From the NCBI GenBank assembly GCA_963854835.1, contig OY978526.1, positions 29,811,073 to 29,875,072 on the forward strand: 64,000 nucleotides of DNA, in the 5' to 3' direction. Shown here piece by piece: positions 25,301-32,818 of the stretch. The stretch's first letter is position 1, and each line of letters starts with the position of its first letter. Both the position numbers and the translations under genes were made by a program. The DNA is from Megamerina dolium. Its lineage: Eukaryota; Arthropoda; Insecta; Diptera; Megamerinidae. The notes below the pieces were generated by a model. It was not told the DNA's origin. It saw only the letters and a program-made list of their open reading frames with translations, and ran no database searches.

Positions 25301-26671
25301 GCTTTGGAAGGTTTCTTTCTACTTTGTATTCGAAAAAATATTATAAATATTTTGAGCATTTTATTCGAATAATTTTATTCTGATTAATCGAATAATTTCA
25401 ATTTTTGAATGTTCAAATCCATGATTATTCGAATAATTTTATATTTGATTAATCAAATATAAATTTGATTAATTGATTAATGATTCCAAAATTCCAATTC
25501 CACTGTAGTATTTCAATTCAAATGAAACCGGCGCAATTGCACTAATGTGGAGACGACGTTCATGGGCAGGATGATCCTGAGCTGGACAATGTGGACAGGC
25601 ACTAATAGATTTTTTCAAATTTTCAGCATGTGATTTTTTATGAGCTTGATTTTTATATAAAAGCTTTAGATATCCTAACCTATATTGAAAGCATAATCCC
25701 ACAAAAAACGGGTATGTTCGACGAATCATTGAAGCCAAATGCATTTTAGGTCGCTGAGTCTTAATCTCGGATTTCAATCTAACCTCAAAAAACCTGCGAA
25801 AATAGCCGAAAACGTTGTTTTTTGATTTTTAGCGTCCCAAAATCCATAGAATGTGACTACTCTGGTTCGTCGGACATCATACTTTTGTTGTGCCTGCTGT
25901 AGTCGTTGCAAGAATTTGTGCGGGTTTCCGTACGGTAACTTGAATAACTCTTTTGTTGGTAAAGATGAAAAATAATCTAGATAAAAACGTGTTTCAATTT
26001 CAGAATCAAAATGAAATTTTAGAATTTTGAGTTCGAAAAATCTTCAGTATATTTTTTTTTTGCATATCCACTTTCTATAGGACTTTTAGAAAAGCTTTCT
26101 GTGCATAAAATTTTTATTTTGGACGTATCTAATGTATATTGTAAAATTTTAAATATATATAAATATAATCATTCCTCTTTCAATTTACAGCTGAAGTGGA
26201 GCATTTCATAACGATACCCAGTTTTGTGATACGTGGCGCTGGCAAGCAGACACACTATGAATATGAAATACGTATTTTCTTGCCTGATGGCAAATTGAAT
26301 ATACTACGACGTTATAGTCGTTTCAGGGAATTACATTTGAGCATGAAACATTGCTATGGCGCCAAGGTAAGCCATTACTTATTATAAAAAGTGTAATTTT
26401 CAATTCAATTTTATATTATTCTCAATAGATCTCTGTATTACCATTTCCACGTCGTGAACTTTTCGCATCGAATAGTGAGTCGGTGGCAAAACATCGTCGT
26501 CGCCTATTGGAACTATATTTGCGACGTCTATTTGTTGTGTGCACGAAAATACCACAGTGTCCGATTTATGAGGGACCCGGTGGTCTGGGCCTAACACGTG
26601 CTACACTCGCACAAATGTCGCCCTTCTTCAAAAAAGGTTTGTTCGAGAATGGCAAGCATGGGACGGGATAA
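4114..26671 (+). CDS. Klp98A: Kinesin-3 motor Klp98A (KIF16B-like), spliced, 13 exons, 5' incomplete
   Basis: Joined exons 4114-4343, 17334-17647, 17745-17914, 20884-21328, 21394-21630, 21696-22214, 22285-22458, 23270-23392, 23620-23733, 23791-23966, 24030-24895, 26191-26366 and 26429-26671 give about 1,261 codons plus a TAA stop with no frame break. Counting from the first full codon, the P-loop GQTGSGKT is at about 86-93, switch I NDTSSRSH at 199-206, switch II DLAGSE at about 234-239, an FHA domain at about 436-545 and a PX domain at about 1124-1240. Known for the family: a plus-end-directed kinesin-3 whose PX domain binds PI3P on endosomes; the fly protein moves signalling endosomes in asymmetric division and acts in autophagosome maturation. 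The order motor-FHA-coiled coil-PX and a total close to the Drosophila protein identify it. The first coding exon (about 16 residues ending in two arginines) was not found between 1 and 4113 and probably lies upstream. Confidence 0.93.
4344..6071 (+). other. Klp98A intron 2, first part
   Basis: Start of the 12,990-bp intron 2. AT-rich with short simple repeats: a GA run near 4881-4898 and CCA/CAC triplets near 4981-5000. No coding or element signal was seen. Confidence 0.55.
6072..7129 (+). mobile_element. Degenerate mariner-type DNA transposon
   Basis: Imperfect terminal inverted repeats of about 28-30 bp (left from 6072, right ending 7129; core TGATAAGTCC near 6079-6088 and its complement) are flanked by TA at 6070-6071 and 7130-7131. 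Inside, broken plus-strand frames give mariner transposase pieces such as [20 protein letters not shown] near 6695-6755. Many stops and shifts; about 1.06 kb, shorter than a complete mariner of about 1.3 kb. Inactive, inserted in Klp98A intron 2. Confidence 0.75.
7132..10020 (+). other. Klp98A intron 2, middle part, no element recognised
   Basis: AT-rich sequence with short ACT, ATT and CAT repeats (for example near 8380-8400 and 9061-9076). No credible coding region or inverted-repeat element was recognised. Confidence 0.4.
10024..10499. mobile_element. MITE, PIF/Harbinger-like (TTA target duplication)
   Basis: A perfect 20-bp terminal inverted repeat, TAGCCTAGACAGACGGCAGC, lies at 10024-10043 with its complement at 10480-10499. 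TTA flanks both ends (10021-10023 and 10500-10502). A 3-bp TTA/TAA duplication is typical of PIF/Harbinger elements. At 476 bp with no coding frame it is non-autonomous. A related copy lies at 35790-36160. Confidence 0.82.
10170..10234. repeat. Small hairpin-like insertion inside the MITE
   Basis: TGTTCGCTAAC at 10170-10180 is mirrored by GTTGGCGAACA at 10224-10234 (one mismatch). This lies in a stretch of about 150 bp (10171-10320) that the second MITE copy at 36 kb lacks. Confidence 0.5.
10503..11180 (+). repeat. Diverged fly interspersed repeat with repeated internal motifs
   Basis: Several rounds of a similar motif recur, for example gagcctggctcac, gggcaagtcgcgcc, ggcaagccatgccc and gagccacacgcac, each near tctcatacaaag-like or aactt-like text. 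The block ends in agggtataaa. The same style of sequence occupies 63127-64000. No coding. Confidence 0.5.
11181..14935 (+). other. Klp98A intron 2, AT-rich, no gene seen
   Basis: No coding signal. A GTC triplet run lies near 11788-11808. A short inverted pair (tatttgagagtact near 12468, its complement near 12644) may mark a decayed MITE. The rest is low-complexity AT-rich sequence. Confidence 0.4.
14940..15150 (-). repeat. Diverged SINE fragment
   Basis: Matches the body of the tRNA-derived SINE on the minus strand: segments like aaatttgaacagtattgaaag, ctgtgacattactttt, gagctttgtcaccga and agaagctttttca occur in the same order as in the copies at 503 and 47101. The tRNA head is missing. Confidence 0.6.
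15250..15565 (-). mobile_element. Tc1/mariner-like transposase N-terminal fragment
   Basis: The minus strand encodes a helix-turn-helix-like segment: [20 protein letters not shown], followed by a Leu/Met-Lys-Ser segment. This resembles the paired-like DNA-binding region of Tc1/mariner-type transposases (RSxRKLA ... SxxSVxxI). No catalytic domain follows. Relic in Klp98A intron 2; the family call is by motif only. Confidence 0.4.
15668..17333 (+). other. Klp98A intron 2, last part
   Basis: AT-rich with a CAT run near 17018-17040 and a short A run before the acceptor. The acceptor of exon 3 (TTTCATTAG) ends it. A possible short SINE remnant lies near 16040-16115 (acagctttgtcacagagctttttaag). 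No gene. Confidence 0.45.
17334..17647 (+). CDS. Klp98A: Klp98A exon 3: P-loop of motor
   Basis: The acceptor is TAG at 17331-17333 and the donor GTAAGT at 17648. The exon completes a glycine codon split over the 13-kb intron 2 and carries the nucleotide-binding loop in [15 protein letters not shown]. It continues through the stretch [16 protein letters not shown], typical of kinesin-3 motors. Exon phase and residues join both neighbours without a gap. Confidence 0.95.
17745..17914 (+). CDS. Klp98A: Klp98A exon 4: switch I and most of switch II
   Basis: The acceptor is GCAG at 17741-17744 and the donor GTATGT at 17915. It encodes the switch I motif NDTSSRSH, which senses the gamma phosphate, and ends inside switch II at LVDLAG. 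The next serine codon is split, so the 3-kb intron 4 interrupts the switch II DLAGSE motif itself. Confidence 0.95.
17915..18704 (+). other. Klp98A intron 4, first part
   Basis: AT-rich intronic sequence with no recognised coding or repeat signal. It precedes the retroelement cluster. Confidence 0.5.
18705..19310 (-). mobile_element. Non-LTR retrotransposon 3' fragment (RT C-terminus)
   Basis: The minus strand reads [39 protein letters not shown] and then [20 protein letters not shown], the conserved C-terminal part of a non-LTR reverse transcriptase. It continues through [20 protein letters not shown] and the tail to about 18710 after one frame break near 18913. The 5' part is missing; the fragment begins about 15 bp from a SINE tail. 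It sits in Klp98A intron 4, antisense to the gene. Confidence 0.8.
19324..19656 (-). repeat. tRNA-derived SINE copy
   Basis: Same body as the copy at 503-860. The A/T-rich tail (aataaataaatatgag) is at 19324 and the tRNA-like head (A box region ctgagctacg near 19641) ends near 19656. It has a deletion around the aggcacctac-to-gaacggcag segment. Lies in Klp98A intron 4. Confidence 0.8.
19950..20312 (+). repeat. tRNA-derived SINE, full-length copy, plus strand
   Basis: The head carries an A box TAGCTCAGTGG (19960-19970) and a B box GGTTCAATCC (20004-20013). The body continues to gctttaagtgccacatatttatttattt. A 7-bp repeat TTATTAC flanks it at 19943-19949 and 20313-20319, a likely but short target-site duplication. 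Pol III internal promoter boxes are intact in sequence. Lies in Klp98A intron 4. Confidence 0.85.
20617..20745 (+). repeat. Internally deleted SINE copy
   Basis: The head gccgtagctcagtggttag, with the B box ggttcaatcc, continues to gcatcaatttaatatcgaag. It then jumps to the 3' end (agggcttaaaagtacatagttatttattt). About 220 bp of the body is missing. Lies 138 bp upstream of the exon 5 acceptor. Confidence 0.75.
20884..21328 (+). CDS. Klp98A: Klp98A exon 5: microtubule-binding half of motor, with Ser/Ala-rich loop
   Basis: The acceptor is CAG at 20881-20883 and the donor GTAAGT at 21329. It completes DLAGSE and contains [30 protein letters not shown] and [17 protein letters not shown], the relay-helix to neck-linker region of kinesin-3. 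Between ALAEQT and ILYIPYRDS lies an insert of about 24 residues: eight serines, then five alanines, then Lys-Arg. This is the loop 12 (K-loop) position. Confidence 0.95.
21394..21630 (+). CDS. Klp98A: Klp98A exon 6: neck coiled coil and start of FHA
   Basis: The acceptor is TAG at 21391-21393 and the donor GTTTGT at 21631, a weak but acceptable GT site. It encodes a charged helix rich in Glu, Lys and Gln ([20 protein letters not shown]), the neck coil of kinesin-3, followed by the first strands of the FHA domain ([11 protein letters not shown]). Confidence 0.93.
21696..22214 (+). CDS. Klp98A: Klp98A exon 7: FHA domain and linker
   Basis: The acceptor is TGTAG at 21691-21695 and the donor GTAAGT at 22215. 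It carries the FHA core: GETLIGTD, then [12 protein letters not shown], then [20 protein letters not shown] and IFRFNNP. This matches the kinesin-3 FHA fold, which is used for dimerisation and regulation rather than as a proven phosphopeptide reader. A Ser/Tyr-rich linker and the start of a helix follow. Confidence 0.94.
22285..22458 (+). CDS. Klp98A: Klp98A exon 8: coiled coil
   Basis: The acceptor is TTTTTAG ending at 22284 and the donor GTGAGT at 22459. All 58 residues look like one coiled coil, for example [20 protein letters not shown], with hydrophobic residues in heptad positions. Confidence 0.93.
22459..23269 (+). other. Klp98A intron 8
   Basis: An 811-bp intron, AT-rich with short T runs. 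No repeat or coding signal was recognised. Confidence 0.6.
23270..23392 (+). CDS. Klp98A: Klp98A exon 9: coiled-coil stalk
   Basis: The acceptor is TTTTAG ending at 23269 and the donor GTTTGT at 23393. The 41 codons begin [20 protein letters not shown] and keep frame with exons 8 and 10. It is short and is supported by phase, splice sites and coding character rather than by a domain. Confidence 0.88.
23620..23733 (+). CDS. Klp98A: Klp98A exon 10: stalk segment
   Basis: The acceptor is TTATAG ending at 23619 and the donor GTAAAT at 23734. Its 38 codons begin [20 protein letters not shown] and fit frame 0 on both sides. No catalytic or binding motif is seen. Confidence 0.86.
23791..23966 (+). 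CDS. Klp98A: Klp98A exon 11: coiled coil
   Basis: The acceptor is AAAAAAG ending at 23790 after a T/C-rich stretch, and the donor GTAAGA is at 23967. The exon is strongly helical and charged ([10 protein letters not shown], then [20 protein letters not shown]). The last codon is split AA|C to give Asn. The preceding intron is only 57 bp. Confidence 0.9.
24030..24895 (+). CDS. Klp98A: Klp98A exon 12: low-complexity tail with Cys/His motif and helix
   Basis: The acceptor is TTTTTAG at 24023-24029 and the donor GTAAGT at 24896. The exon starts with a Ser/Thr/Asp-rich tail, then an Asn-Gly repeat (24384-24420) built on a GGCAAT hexamer. A cysteine pair and a CPMH motif follow (24523-24582), then a basic helix beginning [19 protein letters not shown]. 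The 3' end, SCPSMRDL, leads straight into the PX domain of exon 13. No stop interrupts the exon. Confidence 0.93.
24920..25602. mobile_element. MITE-like element with TAA target duplication in Klp98A intron 12
   Basis: A perfect 16-bp terminal inverted repeat GTGCCTGTCCACATTG occurs at 24920-24935, with its complement at 25587-25602. TAA flanks both ends (24917-24919 and 25603-25605). A 3-bp TAA/TTA duplication suggests PIF/Harbinger, though the terminal repeat differs from the element at 10024. The interior is AT-rich with repeated attcgaataatt-like words and no transposase. It begins 24 bp past the exon 12 splice donor. Confidence 0.7.
26191..26366 (+). CDS. Klp98A: Klp98A exon 13: first half of PX domain
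   Basis: The acceptor is TTTACAG ending at 26190 and the donor GTAAGC at 26367. It encodes [15 protein letters not shown] and then [20 protein letters not shown]. The RRYSRF motif corresponds to the PX region that contacts the PI3P headgroup. Confidence 0.95.
26429..26671 (+). CDS. Klp98A: Klp98A exon 14: second half of PX domain and stop
   Basis: The acceptor is CAATAG ending at 26428. It encodes [20 protein letters not shown] and the helix [16 protein letters not shown], completing the PX fold. A short tail, [18 protein letters not shown], ends at TAA 26669-26671. Another in-frame-independent TAG follows at once. Confidence 0.95.
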   Translation: MSVLPFPRRELFASNSESVAKHRRRLLELYLRRLFVVCTKIPQCPIYEGPGGLGLTRATLAQMSPFFKKGLFENGKHGTG

Positions 26672-28887
26672 TAGTTACCCTACTGCTGAATTATCTCCTG
26701 CCTACAGTGTGTCTTTTAATTTATATTTACTATTTATTAAGTTATCTAAGATGATCGATCGTGATCGAGTAATAACAAAACTGAAATGAAACATTTTTGC
26801 AATATAATCACATGATGATGTACACATAATAATTAGTTAATTATACCAATCAGTGTCCTTTCTACTTTTTTAAATTTATATACATATATAATATTTAGTG
26901 TAATTTCATTTGATCGAATGTTGTGGCATTGTCCCCGTTTTCCATTTGATAATTGTGACGTACGTGAATTATTTCTATATTGAAAACAACAAAAATATCT
27001 CAAAAACTATACAACAAATACATGCATATATTGTAAGCTATAATTTGATATTATTTTATTGATATTTCTTTTTTTTTTGTTATTAAAAATATTCGTTTTA
27101 TTGGTCAATTCATACAGACATATACATATTGTGTTATACCTCAAATTTTTATTGATATTTCTATTTTTGTAAAACGTTTATTCACATACAACATACGTAC
27201 CACTTAGGAATCAAATACAAAGAGCGACTTCCAATTCGAAATAGAAAAAAAAAAATTAAACAAGTTGTGTAATTGTAAAGATTTTCTGTTTACGCTTTCT
27301 CCGAAGAAATTATTCCATATTAAACTGTGATTGTCCTTAATGTAAAAAAAAGAAAAAGAAAGAAGCTCAGTATAAATATTTTAACAATGTGAAAACGGAA
27401 TTGTATAATAGAAAATTTATTTACTCTCTGTGTTATTGAAGATTCATTCTTTATATTAACATTTTCTTTCTCTTCTCATATATGTACATATGCTTCTATA
27501 ATCATATATAGCTACGTTTAAAACGTTTAAAATGATAGGCATTAATTGGTAGAAGACATCGTTTGTTTGGGTATTATACGTGATTAGAGTAGTAGTTAAC
27601 ATAAATTCTCATTGATTTTGTAAGACGTAAAATATGAAAGTTCTTTCCATATACATAAATGATGAGCTTATCTGTATTATACCTTAAAAAATTATTATAG
27701 ATTTACTAAAGAGTGAAAATATTTTTTGTAGATATTTTATAGATAAATTTATCAAATGAAATTAAGAGACTATATAGAGAAACACTGTTGAACGTAGGTA
27801 GGCGGAATATTTAGCAGTAGGCATTTAGTTGATAGCAATGTAAGGTAAATAGTTGTAGGAAATTCCATAGTTTTTAATTGATATTATGACTCTTTTTTTT
27901 CTGTGTAAATATTATACTTGCATATATTTCAGAAGGCAATCTATTCATTTTATTTAATATAAAAAAATTTTTTTTTTTAAGTAATTATTTCAACTATTGA
28001 AAGAAATCCCACGCAATACAATTGTAGTAAACTGTCGCAATTCATTGAAACAATCTTGTCTCATAACATATATATATGTAGTAAGTATTATAGCATTAAT
28101 TTTATACAGATTTTTCAAATCGATTTTTATTTGCTTTCATATACGAGTATATATTTTCTTAATACTACTATGAATTAATTAACTATGTAAACAAATGCGC
28201 AAAGTGCTTTTATTTTGATAATTTTGTTTCACTATGCGCATTAAGGCAACAATAATAGATTAAGTAAAATACAAAAAATAAGAGAATTAAAGGAAAAATG
28301 AAAATTCAATACATACATATACGAACATGGTGATGTATGTATGTATACCTTATACTAAATGTTTCACAAATTAGTTCAATAAGCGTATTTTCAATAAATT
28401 GACGCATTGTTTTCTTTTTCCAAAGAATATGGATAATTTTGAAGTGTTTTATTCAATTATTTGAACATGGCATATCTAATAATTTGGAGAATATGAAAGC
28501 TTTTAATGGTTTTGGTATTGGATAAAATAAATGCGCAGCACAAAATTATGCTTTTCCTTTTGTCTCAATAAATATCGAGTAGAAGAACTAATAGTTTATT
28601 ATGCTTTTCCATAGATGGCGTTCCGTATCAAATTTTAGCTATTTTTTTAAAATTTTCCAGTGACATTTTGTTGCCATTATTCTCAAATTGTAAATACATA
28701 TATAAAAAATTTTATTTAAATAGAAGTACATGATATTCATTTACTCAATAGGATTTCTATGATGAATAATATTGAGGTGTATTGTTTTAAAATGCCAATC
28801 TACCATATATCGATTCATAAGGTCCAAAAATAGGGAAACATATGTAGTTGGCGAGCTGTAAAAGAATTGAATCATTACGGAATGTAC
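26672..28887 (+). other. Klp98A 3' untranslated and downstream sequence
   Basis: AT-rich non-coding sequence follows the Klp98A stop. It has many short T and A runs and no open frame resembling a protein. The 3' UTR probably occupies part of it; its end is uncertain (see the poly(A) candidate at 28393). Confidence 0.5.
28393..28398 (+). terminator. Candidate poly(A) signal AATAAA
   Basis: AATAAA is followed within about 30 bases by a T/GT-rich stretch (attgttttctttttcc), the usual layout of a cleavage and polyadenylation site. A second AATAAA lies at 28567. It is about 1.7 kb past the Klp98A stop, long but normal for insect 3' UTRs. Assignment to Klp98A is inference. Confidence 0.3.
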
Positions 28888-29870
28888 TCTTTTGCTTCGA
28901 ATTCGTTAAAGTATGATAGGCGAACCATTCATCATTCTCAAAAGCTTAAAATTATCACACTTTCCCATTCAGTAAAGAGTGGGAATTGAAAAATATCAAT
29001 CCCATTCTTGCTAGGCTTAAAATTCATTCAATATTATAATTCCCTTAAACTTTGAAATACTGGAAATATGATATTATTTATTACCATGAAAAGCATATCT
29101 GTTTTGGAACAAAACCCATGGTGTTATTATGAAGGTAGAGCAACTACAAAAAATTCCTCTTGGATTCGCCATATGTCAGAAACTGGCTTCTTATAGTGTC
29201 AAGCAAGTGTGTTTTTTGTTTTTTTTCCAACTTATTTTTTTCCAATGTGTTTGTTGTTGTTTTATTTACTTTTTCTCCTTCATTCATGAGAACTCTCCCC
29301 CAACTCTCCCCAATGGACCATGACTAATCAGCTGTTATTATTCACATAAATAAATTTGATGTAACTCGCACAGAATACCCCCTCTTTTCTTGAAGTAGTC
29401 TGTTGAATCGAGTTGCTCAATTTATATACAAATTAATACAAATATAATAGGAAAAAATTTGTCATATAAAATAGCGTTTACAACAGCTTGTTGAGGCTCG
29501 TACTGTACTTCTGGTGACGACTTTAACATTGACGCCTCAAACGCAGATTTTTCTGAAATAGGACTATCAAACCAAATATCGGATAGTAGATTCGCTTGGA
29601 AGAAATTCGCGTTTGAAAAGAAATTAACGGATCAGTATATATCTACGCATTATACGTAAATATGCGTATATATACGTAAAATTCTTGTAGGAGGTCAAAC
29701 TACCAGAAACAAACATGCTAGTCCCTACTTCTTAATTTATTAAAAAGATTACGAAAAAACAAACAACAAAATTGTAATACAAAATAAAACTTCTATAATT
29801 TTTTGCATTTAATACTTCCTTTATGTTTAATATAAGCCAATGGCAACCCAGAAATGAAAGATCCAACAAC
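28888..29870 (-). mobile_element. hAT-like element copy A, deleted, inverted relative to copy B
   Basis: Most of this stretch matches, in inverted orientation, the sequence at about 33690-35412: for example gaaccattcatcattctcaa, the block around caaaacccatggtgttatta at 29109, and gcaacccagaaatgaaagat at 29843. On the minus strand, 29640-29415 keeps an open segment (FFQANLLSDIWFDSPISEKS onward) that copy B lacks. Copy B carries a hAT transposase C-terminus at the corresponding place, so both appear to be different deletions of one parent. Termini not precisely fixed. Confidence 0.6.
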
Positions 29871-30981
29871 CATACAGATATTTTGTAAACAACAAAACGC
29901 GAAGAAGAAGAAAGTCTTTCAGCTTGCTACTGAATGGATATCGCCATTCCCATTCTTTTTAGGCTGCAGCCATCTGCTGCTGCATTCATCAAAATTTCAA
30001 TTCTGTGTGAATTCTTTAGGTTTTCCAATTCATGAATTGAAAACGAATAGAACTCATTCATTTTTATCAGCCTAAAGACTTCACATACTGAATGCTAGAA
30101 AAAAAGGTGTTCAGCTTTTCAATATTTGAATAAAAGAATTAAAAATGAAAATGACTTCACACTTTTATAGCTCTGTGAAGGAGATACATAAAATTTTAGT
30201 AAATTACAATGATAGAGTTTAGAGTTGCATATATGTTTACGAGATTCAGTAGATTGAAATTAGAGAATATGATCTCGAGATTTAGCGCTGCGAGTCCCGA
30301 AATAGAATTAGAGTTGCTGCGATCCCTTAGAATGTCGTCATATGGAAACGAAATTAAAAACAAACAAAAAGTTATGCAATTAATAAACATATATGATTTT
30401 ATATATCATGCCGTTCTTAAAATAATAACTTTTTATTCAGCCTGACTATAACGTTGATAGAACTATAAAACATGCATAAACAATGACCAGTGAAACGAAA
30501 TTTACTTATGTACACAATTTCATTAAAATACAACAACTCTTTCGATTTTTGTTCACGCTTTAAATGGGATTTATATGCAACGTTTACCAACACCCTGCTG
30601 TAGAAGCTTGAAAAATTTTCTGATAATAGAGCTCGTGCGCCTTAGCCATATTTGAGCCGGTCGTTTAGTTATATTCCCGAAATCATACCTATATGCCTGA
30701 TTATCAGAGCTGTAAAAGTGTAAAGTCATTTTCACTTTTAGTTCTTTTATTTAAATTTTGAAAAGCTGAAATCCTTTTTATTTTAACATTCAGTATGTGA
30801 AGTCTAGGCTGACAAAAATAAATGAGTTCTGTTCGTTTTCTATTAATGAATTGAAAAACCTAAAATTTACATAGAATTGAAATTTTGATGAATGCAACAG
30901 ATAGCTGCAGTCTAAAAATAATGGAGGTAGCCTTTCTTCTTCTTCGCGTTTTGTTGTTTACAAAATATCGGTATGGTTGTT
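29865..30981. mobile_element. Foldback-type element with long inverted arms
   Basis: The left arm, 29865-30175, is the imperfect inverted complement of the right arm, 30705-30981. The outer 45 bp are nearly identical (aacaaccataca/cgatattttg through acaaaacgcgaag), and the inner ends match at cacttttatagctctg versus cagagctgtaaaagtg. The loop of about 530 bp (30176-30704) has no convincing coding. Arms of about 280-310 bp resemble Foldback/Galileo-like or other long-TIR elements. The left arm abuts hAT copy A, and no clear target duplication is seen. Confidence 0.7.
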
Positions 30982-31926
30982 TCAGCGGCGAGCGAGTGAA
31001 TTCCGGTGGGTTCGCTCAATATGGTGCACTTGCCCAAAAGTCGCTGCTCTATGTCTCGGCTGATGTTGTTGTTGCAACACAAAACACAAAACACTTCCTT
31101 TCTCACTGTCTTATCACAAATGTTTTATCTTTATTATATGTTTAAATATTAAATGTATATTAAATATATATTATATGATATATTTAAATTAAATAAACGG
31201 TAGGGAAAAATGGTCGCACACTGCTTTTACGGAGATGATCAACAATAAGCAAGTTCTTGAAGTCTTTTTTTTTTTTTTCAAATTTTCATTTATATTATTT
31301 ATTATTATACACAACAATAGGTAAGCTAAAAACAATTTAAATCTATTATCCTGTACGAGACAATATATTATTCTTTTTTTTTTCGTTAGGGTGTGCAATT
31401 TTGCTCTTGTTCTATTTTAATATAAAATATAAAACAAGTAGCTATAAATAACATAAGTCATTCAATTGTCATACGGCACGACAAGTAGAATTTTAAATGT
31501 GTTCATCAATACTCCAGAAGTTTACACTTCCAGTTTTTATTTGGAGTTCTTGTGGTAGCTTTTAATACGTTCTATCGCTTATTGTATCGCTCTCTACATT
31601 TTTTTATACTCTTAATGCGTACTTAAAAAATTGCGACAAATGTAAATTAGTTTAATTACGCTCTTCTCGTCGTTTTACAAATTGAATGGCAACGATTATT
31701 CTCAATCTATCCAGAGAGCACTTATTTCTTGTACTCACGTTTTTACTGCTGTTTTGCAAAAAAAAAAAAAAGAAAAGAGCGGTGAAAAAGAAGAAATTAA
31801 AAAGTGAATTTTTAAGAAAAATTAATTTTCAATTGAATTAAAATAAGAAATGGCTATTCCATCATTACTTGTCGGCTTAAATGCTCCTACCTACTTTGAA
31901 CCCGATGCATTTCCGAATCGTATGTA
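30982..31926. other. AT-rich sequence with one arm of a 90-bp direct repeat
   Basis: Contains 31240-31331 (caacaataagcaagttcttg...), repeated in the same orientation at 33356-33443. No gene was recognised. The block after 30990 (cggcgagcgagtgaattccg) is less AT-rich but not coding. Confidence 0.4.
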
Positions 31927-32816
31927 AAGGGTTATCCATTTCGCGGTTTCAAAAGTATAGGGCTAGAATTCGACATCTGTCAAACTGAGTTGTTAAAACA
32001 ATTTCTTTCTTTTTCAGTTCAAAGTCTGACATTTGCGAAAATGGATCGCTTAACTATCGCACAACGCATTAAAATTGTAAAAACCTACTACAAAAATAGT
32101 GATTCTGCCACAGCCACATATCGTGCTTTAAGAGGAGATTATGGTTTACATAATCGTCCAACTACGAAAGCAATTGACAAAATTGTGAAGGAATATGAAG
32201 AGACTGGATCGGTTACAGATATTGTAAGGCCTGTGCATCATCGATCCGCTCGTACCACCGAAAATATCGCTGCTGTAAGTGAAAGTGTTGCCGAAGACCC
32301 GAATGTGTCGATTCCTCGTCGTTCTCAGGAATTAGGACTGGCTTACGGCACACTATGGCGTATTTTGCATTTGGATCTACACCTACATCCATATAAAACG
32401 GTGCCACATGCCACACAACTCGAGCGAATATGGCTTTATTGCAAGAGAAATTTTCTGGCCACGTAATTTCTCGTCGTGGCGATATCAAGTGGCCACCAAG
32501 ATCATGCGATTTGACACAGCTTGACTTTTTTTTGTGTGTTTATGCAGATAAACCTTTAACTCTTGAGCACCTAAAAACCAACATTCGTCACGTTATGGCT
32601 GAGATACCGCCCAATATGTGTCAAAAAGTGGTCGAAAATTACCTCAAAAGAATCGATGCTTGCAACAATTCGCGTGGTGGTCATTTAAATGATGTAGTAT
32701 TTCACACATAATGTCAACGTTCAAACTTTATAATAAAAAAGAAATATCATGATAAAAAATATTTTATATGTGTTTTATTTACATTTACTTTTGAAACCGC
32801 AAAATGGATAACCCTT
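31927..32816 (+). mobile_element. Internally deleted Tc1/mariner transposon with intact terminal repeats
   Basis: Terminal inverted repeats of about 31 bp (AAGGGTTATCCATTTcGCGG and onward at 31927-31957; complement at 32786-32816) differ at one base and are flanked by TA (31925-31926 and 32817-32818). The transposase starts at ATG 32041 (MDRLTIAQRIKIVKTYYKNS) and runs in frame through the DNA-binding region to about 32398. The sequence then jumps from the YK region directly to the segment after the second catalytic Asp (GATCHTTRANMALLQE, in another frame) and on to SCDLTQLDFFL and the C-terminus at 32711. The first two catalytic Asp residues are lost. Non-autonomous, apparently young. Confidence 0.88.
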
Positions 32817-32818
32817 TA

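Noticed and set aside
25469..25777. 102-codon minus-strand open frame in intron 12
   Set aside because: Overlaps the right end of a MITE; no domain and its Cys-rich part is the terminal inverted repeat.
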